The notes beneath the pieces are model-generated. The model worked only from the letters and a program-made list of their open reading frames with translations. It was not told the origin of the DNA and made no database searches. Source: JBFWWP01 sp050246115 (GTDB lineage: Bacteria > Planctomycetota > UBA8108 > UBA1146 > JAJFFE01). Taken from it: DNA of 64,000 nt. A program made the translations under genes and the position numbers. Where the stretch lies: positions 1 through 64,000 of the forward strand of contig JBFWWP010000002.1 of NCBI GenBank assembly GCA_050246115.1, read 5' to 3'. This document shows, one piece after another, positions 47,793 through 57,148 of this stretch (the stretch's first letter is position 1; every line of letters begins with the position of its first letter).

Positions 47793-50564
47793 ATGCTGCG
47801 AAGCCTTGGATGGTTGCTGTGTCTCTGGACTCTCTCCGTGGCGACTGCCGATGCTCAATCGGTGCTGACGCACTCGGCATCGCAGGCGATCCTGCCGGCC
47901 AACTCCGTTTCTTGCAACAACGCCCAGGGCCATGCGGACAACTCCTACTGGCGTACCTTCAACCTCTGTAACCCGTTCAACGTCGATACCGAGATCACCA
48001 TCACCGCGGTGCAGTTCGGCGTCGAGACCTCCACTGCCGGGGGAGCCGCTACGACACAGCCCATCAATCTGCGGCTGTACCTCGACGGAAACGGAGGGGC
48101 GCCCGCGCCGCTGGCGTCGCTGACTCTGATCCACAACCAGTTGTTCAATCTTCCGAACACGACGCAGGCCGTGGTCAACGTACCGCTGAGCGTGCCGGTC
48201 AACGTCGGCTGCAACGCGACCGTCGTGTTCCAGGTGAACAGCCCGAACGGGCAAGCCACCGGCAACTTCTTCTTCATGGGCTCGAACAACGCTGGGCAAA
48301 CCGGGCTGAGCTACTTGTCCGCTCCCCAGTGTTCGCTCCCGGAGCCGACGAACGTAGCCGCGCTCGGTGTGCCAGGCATCCAACACTACGTCATGAATCT
48401 GGTCTACACCGCGGGCGTCGCTTGTAGCCCCAACTGCGCTGGGGTGCCGGTCGACTGTCACGTGCCGACGCTCGGTAGCTACGAGATCGTGGCCGAGGAC
48501 TCCCAGCGCTTTGCGAGCGTTCCCGGCGCGGGCGTGGCCAACAACGGGACCACGACGAACGTCGTGAACGTGGCGGGCGTCGCTGGGGTCATCCAGAACC
48601 TCGACGTGGCCATGCAGATCACCCACCCGTTCAACGGCGACTTGGAGATCCGACTCCAGAGTCCGGGTGGCGCGATCACCGTAACGCTGCACGACAACCT
48701 TGGCGTCAACCTGCCGGACTTCGACTGCATCTGGGACGACGCCGGCCGCCCGACTGCACCGCCGTACAATCTCGGAGAACGAATCGCTCCTTCGGGCCCC
48801 GGCACCCTGGCCGATTTCAACGCTCTCCAGGCCGACGGCGACTGGACGCTGACGATCGTCGACGGCGTCCTCGACCCGAACTTCGGCACGCTCGATTCTT
48901 GGGAACTCCGGTTCAATCGACCGGTGGCGATTCCTGACAACCAGGTCGCCGGGGTACCCGTGAGTTTCGCCGTGGATCCGAACATCGTCGATGAGATCGC
49001 CGATTTGGACGTCGTCCTCGACGTCTCGCACCCGAGCGCTCAGCAGCTCACGGTCGACTTGATGTCGCCGGCGGGAACGTCGGTGCGCCTCGAGGGCGCC
49101 GGCGGAGCGGCCGCCACCGATCTCATGGGACGCTACGACGACGCAGTCGGCGGGTACTGCGATGGGTTCGGCAATGTCGTGCCCGCGGGCCCGGGCGCGC
49201 TCGCGGACTTCGATGGCGACGCCGTCGGTGGCGTTTGGACGCTCACCGTGGCGGACGGGGTGGCGGGGTCGAGCGGCTCGGTGAACAAGTTCACCTTGCT
49301 CGTGAATCCGGCTCCTTGTGATCCGCCCACGGCTCTGGTTTGTACGTCGGACTGCGCTACGGGCTCGATCCTGTTGACCTGGAACAACCCCGCAGCCTAC
49401 GCCGGCGGCATCGAGATCTATCGCAACGGGGTCGTGGTGGCGCAGCTCCCGGGGACGGATACTTCCTTCGCGGAGTCGGGCCTCCCGAACGGTCGCTACG
49501 AGTACGAGGTCATCGGTGACTGTTCGCCAGGTCGCGCACGCACTGCTTGCGCCGTGGACCATGCGGTCTACGCCGGTGAGACCGATATCGTGTACGCGCT
49601 CGAGTCCGTGGACCTCGTCGACAGCGCCACGGCGATTCGCGACGCTCTCGTAGCCAACGGGCGCACCGTCCTGGTGCTGCGGCGGATCGATTTTCCATGC
49701 GTGACTCCGGCAATGCTGCCCGCCACGCTCGAGCGACTTTGGGTTTGCTGCGGTACCTTCCCGTCCAACTACCAACTGAGCGCGGCCGACGGCGGCGTGT
49801 TGGCGCAGCTCAACCAGCAGAGTGTTGCGATCTACATCGAAGGCGCCGACGTTTGGGGCTTCGACCCGCAAACGACTTTCGAGTCCTTCGACGGCGTCGA
49901 GAACACCATTTTCGGGAACGTCACCGATGGCCTGAACGACGACAGTCTGGTCGACCTCACCGGCCTGAACTCGGGATTGGGCCCGAACTTCACGAGCTTC
50001 TCGGCGGGCTACAACCAAGCGAGCAACGGGTCCGAGGACACCGATCACCTCGTGCCCTGTAACGTGAACCCGGACCTCGGAGGGGCGATGGCCGCGCCCA
50101 TCTGGACCGGTTTCGACCCGGTCTTGGGGGCGAGCTACAACGTTGGGATCTTCTACGACAGCACGTTCGGCTCGGTGATCTCGGCGTCGTTCGAGTTCGG
50201 CGGCTACGCCGGAGGCCAGAGCGCACTGATGGCGGCCTATGTGCAAGCGCTGACCGGTGGAGGTCCGATCCAGGTCGAGTTCCGCCGCGGCGACGTGAAC
50301 GTGGACGGCAGCGTGAACATTCCCGATGTGATCTTCTTCTTGAACTTCCTGTTCGTGCCCGGCAGCGCCACACCTTCGTGCCGCGACGCGAGCGACATCA
50401 ACGATGACGGGAGCTTGAATCTCCCCGACGTGATTACCTTGCTCAACTACCTCTTCGTTCCGGGAAGTCCTCCGCCGATCAGTCCGGGCCCGACCACCTG
50501 TGGTCCGGACCCGACGATGGACGCGCTCCCGGCGTGCGTCTACAGCACCTCGATCTGTCCGTAG
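47793..50564 (+). CDS. Secreted multidomain protein with P-domains and dockerin-like C-terminus
   Basis: The 923-residue protein starts at ATG 47793 (AGGAGG before it) with a signal peptide (LGWLLCLWTLSVATADAQS). Two proprotein-convertase P-domain-like beta modules follow (about 230-375 and 385-510): each has an LEIRLQSPGG or LTVDLMSPAG strand and a DGDWTLTIVDG or GGVWTLTVADG end. A fibronectin-like region comes next. The C-terminus has two dockerin type I-like repeats, GDVNVDGSVNIPDVIFFLNF and ASDINDDGSLNLPDVITLLN, with calcium-loop Asp/Asn. Such endings are common in secreted planctomycete proteins. It probably acts on or at the cell surface; no catalytic site was recognised. Confidence 0.75.
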   Translation: MLRSLGWLLCLWTLSVATADAQSVLTHSASQAILPANSVSCNNAQGHADNSYWRTFNLCNPFNVDTEITITAVQFGVETSTAGGAATTQPINLRLYLDGNGGAPAPLASLTLIHNQLFNLPNTTQAVVNVPLSVPVNVGCNATVVFQVNSPNGQATGNFFFMGSNNAGQTGLSYLSAPQCSLPEPTNVAALGVPGIQHYVMNLVYTAGVACSPNCAGVPVDCHVPTLGSYEIVAEDSQRFASVPGAGVANNGTTTNVVNVAGVAGVIQNLDVAMQITHPFNGDLEIRLQSPGGAITVTLHDNLGVNLPDFDCIWDDAGRPTAPPYNLGERIAPSGPGTLADFNALQADGDWTLTIVDGVLDPNFGTLDSWELRFNRPVAIPDNQVAGVPVSFAVDPNIVDEIADLDVVLDVSHPSAQQLTVDLMSPAGTSVRLEGAGGAAATDLMGRYDDAVGGYCDGFGNVVPAGPGALADFDGDAVGGVWTLTVADGVAGSSGSVNKFTLLVNPAPCDPPTALVCTSDCATGSILLTWNNPAAYAGGIEIYRNGVVVAQLPGTDTSFAESGLPNGRYEYEVIGDCSPGRARTACAVDHAVYAGETDIVYALESVDLVDSATAIRDALVANGRTVLVLRRIDFPCVTPAMLPATLERLWVCCGTFPSNYQLSAADGGVLAQLNQQSVAIYIEGADVWGFDPQTTFESFDGVENTIFGNVTDGLNDDSLVDLTGLNSGLGPNFTSFSAGYNQASNGSEDTDHLVPCNVNPDLGGAMAAPIWTGFDPVLGASYNVGIFYDSTFGSVISASFEFGGYAGGQSALMAAYVQALTGGGPIQVEFRRGDVNVDGSVNIPDVIFFLNFLFVPGSATPSCRDASDINDDGSLNLPDVITLLNYLFVPGSPPPISPGPTTCGPDPTMDALPACVYSTSICP

Positions 50565-50613
50565 GGGCGAAGCCGCCGCGAGGCGAGAGGGCCGCCTGAC
50601 GGATCCGTTCATG

Positions 50614-50666
50614 GAGAGCCTGGCACGTTGCGCTGCGAGCGGAACGTGTCAGGCTCTCGCTCTTTT
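50614..50666 (+). terminator. Strong rho-independent terminator
   Basis: GAGAGCCTGGCACGTT (50614-50629) pairs with AACGTGTCAGGCTCTC (50643-50658) at 15 of 16 positions, followed by GCTCTTTT. It ends the dockerin protein gene. Confidence 0.75.
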
Positions 50667-50782
50667 GCGGGTTGGAGTCACGGTCCTTTACAGGCGTTGG
50701 CCTCGGCCGTTAGACTCCGCGCCCCCTGGGTAGGCACCTTGGCAACGGCGCCAGCGACTCGTGGTGGTGGGAAGACGAAGGA

Positions 50783-52288
50783 ATGACCGAAGAGCGAATT
50801 CGCCAAGTCAAGCTCGAGAAGATCGAGCGCCTGCGGGACCTCGGCGTCAATCCGTACCCCGAGAGGTTCGAACGAACTCATACCCTGGCCCGCGCCGCGG
50901 AGTTGCCCGAGGGCACCGCGGGCGTGAAGATCGCCGGCCGCATCGTGAGTCGGCGCGAGTTCGGCAAGCTGGCGTTCTTCGACCTGCAGGACTTGGAGGG
51001 GCGGTGTCAGGCCTCCCTGCAGCAAGACGATATCGGCAAGGAAGCCTTTCAGCAGTTCCTCAAGCTCGTGGACATTGGTGACTTCGTCGGCGTGTCGGGA
51101 GAGACGTACCGCACTCGAACGGGCCAGCTGACGGTGAAAGGCCAAGGGTTCGTGTTGCTGGGCAAGACCTTGCACCCGTTACCCGAGAAGTATCACGCCA
51201 TTGCCGACCAGGAGTTGCGGTATCGACGCCGCTATCTCGACCTGATCATGGACGAGGGCACCCGTCGTCGCTTCCTGCTGCGAGGGAAGTTGGTTCGTGC
51301 GCTGCGGGACGTGCTCGATCGCCACGGGTTCCTCGAGGTCGACACGCCGGTGTTGCAGACGAAGCCCTCGGGCGCGCTGGCGACGCCGTTCGAGACGCAT
51401 CACCAAGCCCTGGACCTGCCCGTGTACCTGCGGATCGCGCCGGAGACGTACCTGAAGCGTTGCGTGGTGGCGGGCTACGACCGCGTGTACGAGATGGCAC
51501 GTGTCTTCCGCAACGAAGGGATGGATCCGTCCCACTTGCAGGACTTCACGATGCTCGAGTACTACGTCGCGTACTGGAATTTCGTGGACAACATGGACTT
51601 CACCGAAGTCCTGGTGCGCGAGTCGCTGGAGTCCTGTCTCGGCACCTTGCGGATCGAACACGAGGGCGTGGTGCTCGACTTCGGGGCGGAGTGGCCGCGC
51701 CGGTCGTTGACCGAGCTCATCGCCGAGTACGGGCGCATCGACCTCGAACGCTGTCCGGACGTGGAGTCGCTCCGCGCGGCCATCGCGGACCGAGGGATCC
51801 GCCTCGAGGGCACAGACGGGCTCGGCCGCGGAGCCCTCATTGACCAGTTGTACAAGAAGGTCTGCCGCGCGCATTTGGTCCAGCCGCAGTTCGTGACATC
51901 GCATCCGATCGACTTGTCGCCGCTCGCGCGTCGTAACGATCACGACTCGGCGATCTCGGACCGATTCCAACTGCTCGCGCGTGGATGGGAGCTGGTGAAC
52001 GCCTACTCGGAACTCGTGGATCCGATCGACCAGCGTAGCCGCCTCGAACAGCAGGCTCAGTTGCGGACCGCCGGCGACGCCGAGGCCATGGTGATGGACG
52101 AGGACTACCTGCTGGCCATGGAGCATGGGATGCCCCCGATTTCCGGCTGGGGCATGGGCATCGATCGGTTCGTCGCCTTGGCTACGGGCGTCGAGAATCT
52201 CCGGGATGTCGTGTTGTTCCCGTTGATGAAGCCGAGTGACGGGGTCGAGTCCCTCGACGACCCGGCCGGTTCCGCGAGCCCGGAGTAA
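50783..52288 (+). CDS. lysS: Lysyl-tRNA synthetase, class II
   Basis: The 501-residue enzyme attaches lysine to tRNA(Lys). An N-terminal anticodon-binding OB fold (about 55-145, KIAGRIVSRREFGKLAFFDLQD) is followed by the class II catalytic core: motif 1 near FLEVDTPVLQTKPSGA, motif 2 YEMARVFRNEGMD and motif 3 GWGMGIDRFV. ATG 50783 lies near a GAAGGAAT sequence. The length is normal for bacterial LysRS. The motif 2 follow-on is HLQDFTMLEYY, where most bacterial enzymes have HNPEFT. Confidence 0.94.
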   Translation: MTEERIRQVKLEKIERLRDLGVNPYPERFERTHTLARAAELPEGTAGVKIAGRIVSRREFGKLAFFDLQDLEGRCQASLQQDDIGKEAFQQFLKLVDIGDFVGVSGETYRTRTGQLTVKGQGFVLLGKTLHPLPEKYHAIADQELRYRRRYLDLIMDEGTRRRFLLRGKLVRALRDVLDRHGFLEVDTPVLQTKPSGALATPFETHHQALDLPVYLRIAPETYLKRCVVAGYDRVYEMARVFRNEGMDPSHLQDFTMLEYYVAYWNFVDNMDFTEVLVRESLESCLGTLRIEHEGVVLDFGAEWPRRSLTELIAEYGRIDLERCPDVESLRAAIADRGIRLEGTDGLGRGALIDQLYKKVCRAHLVQPQFVTSHPIDLSPLARRNDHDSAISDRFQLLARGWELVNAYSELVDPIDQRSRLEQQAQLRTAGDAEAMVMDEDYLLAMEHGMPPISGWGMGIDRFVALATGVENLRDVVLFPLMKPSDGVESLDDPAGSASPE

Positions 52289-52430
52289 CCTGCGCTCGTG
52301 CGGCACGGGTGCGCGCGACGCGAGCCGCGTCGGGCGCACGTGCTCTCTGCGGCGCGGGCGGGTTGAGGGGGTTCGAGTTCGACGCACGGTTCGCAAGGTA
52401 CCCACGAGACACAGCGCGAGAGGACCCAGC

Positions 52431-53609
52431 ATGCAGATCACGCCGTCGCGAAGGCTTGCGGCCCTTCCGGGCTATGCCTTCGCGGAGATCAACGACAAGG
52501 TGGAGCGACTCAAGGCGGCTGGACTCGAGCCGGTCGACTTCGGAGTCGGCGACCCGACCGAGCCGACCCCGGAGTGTATCCGGCGCGCGACGATCGCGGG
52601 GGTCGATCGCTGGCGGTCGGGCGGGTATCCGCCTTACAACGGAACCGCGGAGTTTCGGCGCGCGGTCGCGGACTGGAACCGTCGGCGCTTCGGGGTCGAT
52701 CTCGACCCCGATCGCGAGATCTGCTCGTCGATCGGCTCCAAGGAGGCGATCTTCAACTTCCCGGAAGCAGTGCTCGACCCGGGCGACTTGGTGCTGCTCC
52801 CCGACCCAGGTTATCCGCCGTACGCAAGGGGAACCCAGTTCGCGGAAGGGCAACCGTACTATCTACCGGTACTCGCAGAGAACGATTATCTGCCAGACCT
52901 GGACGCGATTCCGCTCGACGTTGCCAAGCGCGCACGGCTGTTCTGGCTGACCCACCCCAACAGCCCGGCCGGCAAGGCGGCGCCGCCCGAGTTCCTGGCT
53001 CGTTGGGTCGAGTATTGTCGCCAACACGAGATCATTGCCGCGAGCGACGAAGCCTACACCGAGATCTACTTCACCGCCGAGCCGCCGCATAGCGCGCTCG
53101 AGTACGGTCGCGACGGCGTGGTGGTGTTTCAGTCGTTGTCCAAGCGCTCGGCGATGACCGGATACCGAGTGGGTTGGGTGGCGGGCGACGAGCGCATCGT
53201 GAGCTTGTTTCGCAAGGTGAAGACCAACCTCGACTCCGGTACGCCGTTCTTCATTCAGGACGCAGCGATTGCGGCGCTCGCCGATGAAACCCACGTGGAG
53301 GAGCTACGCCAAGGGTATCGCCGAAAGCGGGACACATTGGTGCAGGCCTTCGTCGACGCGGGTTGTCCGCGTTGTGAGCCAGAAGCCGCCATGTACATCT
53401 GGCAACGGGCCCCGCAAGGGATGAACGCGCTGCAGTTCGCCGAAGCGCTGCTGCACCCGGAGATCGCCGCGGTAACGGTGCCCGGATCGCTGCTCTGCAT
53501 TCGGCCCGAGCTGCACCCGGACGGTTGCCCTTACGTGCGTCTCGCACTCGTGCCGAGCCAAGAAGACTGCGAGCGGGTGGCGCGCGCGCTTCGTGGGCGC
53601 TTCAAGTAG
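52431..53609 (+). CDS. PLP-dependent class I/II aminotransferase
   Basis: The 392-residue fold type I aminotransferase has PLP-contact residues in the usual order: N177 (HPNSPAG), D206 and Y209 (SDEAYTEIYF), the PLP lysine K238 (SLSKRSAMTGYRVGW) and R246. GVGDPTEPTP and GYPPYNGTAEFRRAVADW near the start are typical of the group of aspartate and LL-diaminopimelate aminotransferases. Which amino acid it uses is not clear; succinyldiaminopimelate or LL-diaminopimelate transaminase is plausible. AGAGGA precedes ATG 52431. The 3' ends of this gene and the next overlap by 8 bases in opposite directions. Confidence 0.85.
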   Translation: MQITPSRRLAALPGYAFAEINDKVERLKAAGLEPVDFGVGDPTEPTPECIRRATIAGVDRWRSGGYPPYNGTAEFRRAVADWNRRRFGVDLDPDREICSSIGSKEAIFNFPEAVLDPGDLVLLPDPGYPPYARGTQFAEGQPYYLPVLAENDYLPDLDAIPLDVAKRARLFWLTHPNSPAGKAAPPEFLARWVEYCRQHEIIAASDEAYTEIYFTAEPPHSALEYGRDGVVVFQSLSKRSAMTGYRVGWVAGDERIVSLFRKVKTNLDSGTPFFIQDAAIAALADETHVEELRQGYRRKRDTLVQAFVDAGCPRCEPEAAMYIWQRAPQGMNALQFAEALLHPEIAAVTVPGSLLCIRPELHPDGCPYVRLALVPSQEDCERVARALRGRFK

Positions 53610-54249
53610 CTGCTTCCCGTCGGATGACGGAACGGGCGAACGCCAGCGTTTCGGCATCGCATTGCGACTCGAGCTCCGTGATCAGGGCGTTCAAGTCAGC
53701 GGATGACCAGCCGGTGCGGAGGGCGCCGCGCAAGTGGGAGTGCAGGGGCGGACGTCGCGCTTGAACCAGTAGCGACGCGACACCGAGCGCTTCGATCGTC
53801 AAGAGCGCGAGTCGCGAGCCCGCCATCACGCCTCCGTAGGCAAACGAGATGATCCAGGCTTCGAGGTGTGGGTGGCGCCGGCGAAGTTCGGCGCGCACCC
53901 GCGGCGCGAGGTCGCCATAGATCTCGGCAAAGACCTGCGCGCCACGATCGAGCCCAGCCGTGGGAGGGGGAGTGGGCGGTTCGGTAGGCGACACCGGCAG
54001 CCCAAGCGCATCGCTGGCGATCGCGGTGTTGGTGTGGGAGCGCCAGAGTCCCAGCGCTTCGACCGCCCCGGGGAACCCCGAGTAAGGAATCCCCTGCAGG
54101 ATGGCCTCGGCGACCACCTCCGGATCGAGGCCGGGCTCGTGGAGGCACTCCATGAGGGAGGCTTCCAGCGCGGCCGAGTCGGCGCGGGCCACGGCGCAGG
54201 CGACTCGGCACAAACGCACGTGGTGGACCAACGACAAGGGGCGAGACAT
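53602..54249 (-). CDS. Carboxymuconolactone decarboxylase-like (AhpD-fold) protein
   Basis: The 215-residue helical protein resembles the carboxymuconolactone decarboxylase family. The best segment is VVAEAILQGIPYSGFPGAVEAL, which in the family forms the core helix pair and trimer contact. The cysteine pair (CxxC) of peroxidase-type members such as AhpD is absent, so this is not a redox enzyme of that kind. The C-terminal 100 residues are a less certain second domain (AEIYGDLAPRVRAELRRRHP). It is convergent with the aminotransferase gene and divergent from parA. The substrate is unknown. Confidence 0.65.
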   Translation of the reverse strand: MSRPLSLVHHVRLCRVACAVARADSAALEASLMECLHEPGLDPEVVAEAILQGIPYSGFPGAVEALGLWRSHTNTAIASDALGLPVSPTEPPTPPPTAGLDRGAQVFAEIYGDLAPRVRAELRRRHPHLEAWIISFAYGGVMAGSRLALLTIEALGVASLLVQARRPPLHSHLRGALRTGWSSADLNALITELESQCDAETLAFARSVIRREAAT

Positions 54250-54442
54250 CGGCTAACCTCCGGTCGGCGACTCGGTCTGGGTCTCGGGGCCGCGCCCGCT
54301 ACTTTATGCTGCGCGCGCGCCTTTGAGTACCTGCGATGCCGCGTTTGCGGTCGCAGCAACTCGGCCGGACTTCGTGGCGTGCACCGTCGAGGTGCGGGCC
54401 GGGGACGCCGGGCGCGAGTCGCTTGGCCAAGGGAGAGATCGC

Positions 54443-55450
54443 ATGGAGAGTCGACTGCCCGGGGATTCACGAGCGCCGTTCGCGGACCCGAGCCCCCGGC
54501 CACGCCGGGTCGCGTTCATCAATCAGAAGGGAGGGGTGGGCAAGACGACGCTCACCACCAACTGCGGCGCATTCTGGGCGCGGCAGGGGTACCGCGTTCT
54601 CATGCTCGACCTCGACCCGCAAGCGCACCTCTCGCTCCACCTCGGGGTGGCCGAGGCCGAAGCGAACTTGTACCGCGTGCTCCGCGGAGACCTGAGCTTC
54701 GGCGACGCCACCCTTCACCTCGAAGCCGAGTACTTGGACATCGTGCCGTCGCACATCGATCTGTCCGCTGCAGAGTGGGAGTTCGGTCAAGAGGTCGGAC
54801 GGGAGGTCATTTTGCGAGAGCTGCTCGCCACCTTCCTGGCCGAGCGGCAGTACGACCTCGTCCTCATGGACTGTGCACCGTCGCTCGGGTTCCTGTCGTT
54901 GAACGCGCTGGCGGCGGCGGACGATGTCGTCATTCCGGTGCAGGCGGAGTTCTTCGCTCTCCAAGGCATGGCCCAGCTGTTGCGAGTGTTGAAGATGGTA
55001 CAGGGGCGTCTGCACCCCGGCTTGAACTGGCGCGCGATCGTCCCGACCTTGGTGGACGCGAGGACCAATCTCGGGCGCGAGGTCATCGGCGAACTCGAGA
55101 AGCACTTTCCGGGCTCGGTCACCCGGACGTGGCTCTCGAAGCGCGTGAAGGTTGCGGAAGCCCCGAGCTTCGGGCAGTCGATCTTCGCGTATGCCCCCGA
55201 CACCCCGGCAGCGCTGGAGTTCGAGACGCTCGCGCGTGAGCTCGCGCAGCGGCTCGGGATCGGACCGCCATCGCTTCCGCCCCCGTCACGGAGCCCGGCA
55301 GTGACCGAACCGCGGCTCGACGAGCGCGTGCCGCTCGCGCCGGAGCCCGCGGAACCACTGCCGCAGCCGGCGCCGCTCGCGGTCGATCGGCTGCCCGCGT
55401 CCGATCCTTCGGAGCACGGCGCGCCTCGGTGGGGAGAGTCGTCGTGCTGA
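54443..55450 (+). CDS. ParA/MinD-family ATPase, no ParB partner nearby
   Basis: The 335-residue protein has the deviant Walker A QKGGVGKTT (28-36), Walker A' DLDPQAHLSL, the switch VLMDCAPSLGFLSLNAL and the IPVQAEFFALQGM segment, all of ParA type. ParA proteins move plasmids, chromosomes or protein clusters over the nucleoid. The C-terminal 60 residues are Pro/Ala/Glu-rich and disordered. There is no parB or parS-like array close by, so it is an orphan ParA; it may position a protein complex. ATG 54443 has AAGGGAGAG upstream. Its end overlaps the next start. Confidence 0.85.
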   Translation: MESRLPGDSRAPFADPSPRPRRVAFINQKGGVGKTTLTTNCGAFWARQGYRVLMLDLDPQAHLSLHLGVAEAEANLYRVLRGDLSFGDATLHLEAEYLDIVPSHIDLSAAEWEFGQEVGREVILRELLATFLAERQYDLVLMDCAPSLGFLSLNALAAADDVVIPVQAEFFALQGMAQLLRVLKMVQGRLHPGLNWRAIVPTLVDARTNLGREVIGELEKHFPGSVTRTWLSKRVKVAEAPSFGQSIFAYAPDTPAALEFETLARELAQRLGIGPPSLPPPSRSPAVTEPRLDERVPLAPEPAEPLPQPAPLAVDRLPASDPSEHGAPRWGESSC

Positions 55451-56847
55451 CCCTCGATGGTCGGCAGCAGACACCCAACCTGGCTGCGTCCCGATTCCCT
55501 CGGCCCGGCTTGCGGCGAGCCCTGGCCCGCGGCGTCGTCAGGCTCGCCAGCGTCACGTTTCGACTCGTCTCGCTGCTCACCGGATGCACGCTGCTCGCGC
55601 TGGTCCCCGGCACAGCGCTGGCGGCTGACGACGGTCCTTCCTCCAAGGACCGAAAGCGGGCTGCAGAGCTCAACGAACTGGGCGTGGGAGACTTCGTCGC
55701 GGGGCGCTACTCGCTCGCGTTGTCGAGATTCCAGGAGGCGACGCAACTCGATCCAGGGGCCGCGGAGATTCGCGCGAACTTGGGCAAAGCACACGCTGCG
55801 GTGGGTGCTGGTGTGCTGGAAGAGGCGCACCGTCTGGGCGGCAGCGAGGTCGAGTATCGCTTGGCTCTCGAGCACTTCGAGAAGTCGCAGCTCCATTGGC
55901 AAGGGGACGCGGACCTGTTTCACGCCGTCGGCATTTGTCACTTGGAGCTGCGCGAGCTCGAAGCGGCCGAGCGGGCCTTTGGCCGAGCGGTTGCACTCGA
56001 TGACGGCGCCGTGCGTTCGTGGCGTCTACTCGGCGTCGCGCGCGACCAACGGGGTTCGACGCGCGAGGCGCTCGCGGCTTTCGAGCGTGCGCTGGCCCTA
56101 CGGCCGGACGACGACGGTCTGCAGAGCCGGGTGCAGCGGTTGCGCTACGACCTCGAGGCCGTGACCCGTTACCAGGAGCGGCGCAGCACGCGTTTTCGAA
56201 TCCTTTATCCCCCGACCTTGGTGACGGCCGCTGCCGAACAGGTCGAGGGTGCGCTCGAGGGGGTCTGCGCCGACCTCGAGAAGCGCTGGGGGCTGACGCC
56301 GATTCGCGACGTCGTCGTGATCTGCTACCCGCCCGGCGAGTTCGCGCGCCGCACCGGCCTCCACGAGGAGGTGGGCGGCGCGTTCGACGGGCGCATCCGC
56401 ATCGCGTTTCCGACGGAACTCGCCGCGGGCGGACTCGAACTCGAGCAGGTCGCGCGCCACGAGGCCGTGCACCTCTGCCTGCATCGATTGCCGATCCGGC
56501 CGCCCCGCTGGCTGGATGAGGGCTTGGCCCAGCTCCTGGACCGGCAGGACCGTGGGTCGCATCGCCTGGAGTTCGAGGAACTCGTTCGACGGCATCCTGA
56601 CGTCGGAATTCTCCAGCGGGAGCGATCGTTTCGCTCCGACCACCCGGGCACTTGGGCGGCGCTCTATCTGCATGGGTACTTCTTCGTCCGCCACTTGAGC
56701 GACGAACGGGGTGCGTTTCGCCTCGATATGGTCGTGCGGGAGGTCGCGAGCGGCAGCTCCTGGGACGCGGCCTTCGTGCGGGTCCACGGCGAGTCGATCG
56801 AGGCGTTGGACCGCAAGTGGCGACAGGCGCTGCTCGCGCCGCGATGA
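55444..56847 (+). CDS. Exported TPR protein with gluzincin-like peptidase domain
   Basis: From GTG 55444 (GGGGAGA eight bases before) the product has 467 residues. A signal-like segment (LVSLLTGCTLLALVPGTALAA) is followed by TPR repeats (about 40-230, for example ALAAFERALALRPDDDGLQS). The C-terminal region has the gluzincin motif HEAVHLCLH near residue 339 and, 15 or so residues on, WLDEGLAQLL, where the Glu is the third zinc ligand. This is the MA-like/DUF1570 peptidase type. It overlaps parA by seven bases and so is translationally coupled to it. The first ATG-free start and the N-terminus of 40 residues before the signal are somewhat unusual. Confidence 0.72.
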   Translation: MLTLDGRQQTPNLAASRFPRPGLRRALARGVVRLASVTFRLVSLLTGCTLLALVPGTALAADDGPSSKDRKRAAELNELGVGDFVAGRYSLALSRFQEATQLDPGAAEIRANLGKAHAAVGAGVLEEAHRLGGSEVEYRLALEHFEKSQLHWQGDADLFHAVGICHLELRELEAAERAFGRAVALDDGAVRSWRLLGVARDQRGSTREALAAFERALALRPDDDGLQSRVQRLRYDLEAVTRYQERRSTRFRILYPPTLVTAAAEQVEGALEGVCADLEKRWGLTPIRDVVVICYPPGEFARRTGLHEEVGGAFDGRIRIAFPTELAAGGLELEQVARHEAVHLCLHRLPIRPPRWLDEGLAQLLDRQDRGSHRLEFEELVRRHPDVGILQRERSFRSDHPGTWAALYLHGYFFVRHLSDERGAFRLDMVVREVASGSSWDAAFVRVHGESIEALDRKWRQALLAPR

Positions 56848-56970
56848 TCCCGCGCCGTTTCGCGACGCCGTCGCCGAAGGGCTCAAGATTCCTGGCCCGC
56901 CTGGCCGATGACCCGGAGACGCGCGTGCGCCGATACGCGCACCGCGGCGCCCATCGACGGGAGACGATTC

Positions 56971-57147
56971 ATGGCCAGTGCCCTATCCTCTGACGAGCTC
57001 GAGTTCGTCCAAGCCATCGAGAAGTTCAAGAAGGACAAGTCGAAGATCTTCCTGTCCTGGAGCGAAGTGCTCGCGATCGTCAAAGATCTCGGATACCGGA
57101 AGAGCGAGCAGTACCGGCGCAAGAAGGCCGGCGCGAAGGAGTCGTGA
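56971..57147 (+). CDS. Small conserved-type protein of unknown function
   Basis: The 58-residue product is a charged, helical protein: ELEFVQAIEKFKKDKSKIFLSWSEVLAIVKDLGYRK is its core (shown in parts by SDELEFVQAIEKFKK and SWSEVLAIVKDLGY). I associate this pattern with small proteins in planctomycete-like genomes that have no known function. GGGAGA lies before ATG 56971. There is no signal or membrane segment. The next gene's GTG is two bases after its stop, so they are co-transcribed and perhaps functionally linked. Confidence 0.65.
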   Translation: MASALSSDELEFVQAIEKFKKDKSKIFLSWSEVLAIVKDLGYRKSEQYRRKKAGAKES

Positions 57148-57148
57148 C

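Noticed and set aside
47766..50612. 948-codon open frame on the minus strand
   Set aside because: It mirrors the dockerin-containing gene, has Arg/Val/His-rich sequence and no family resemblance.
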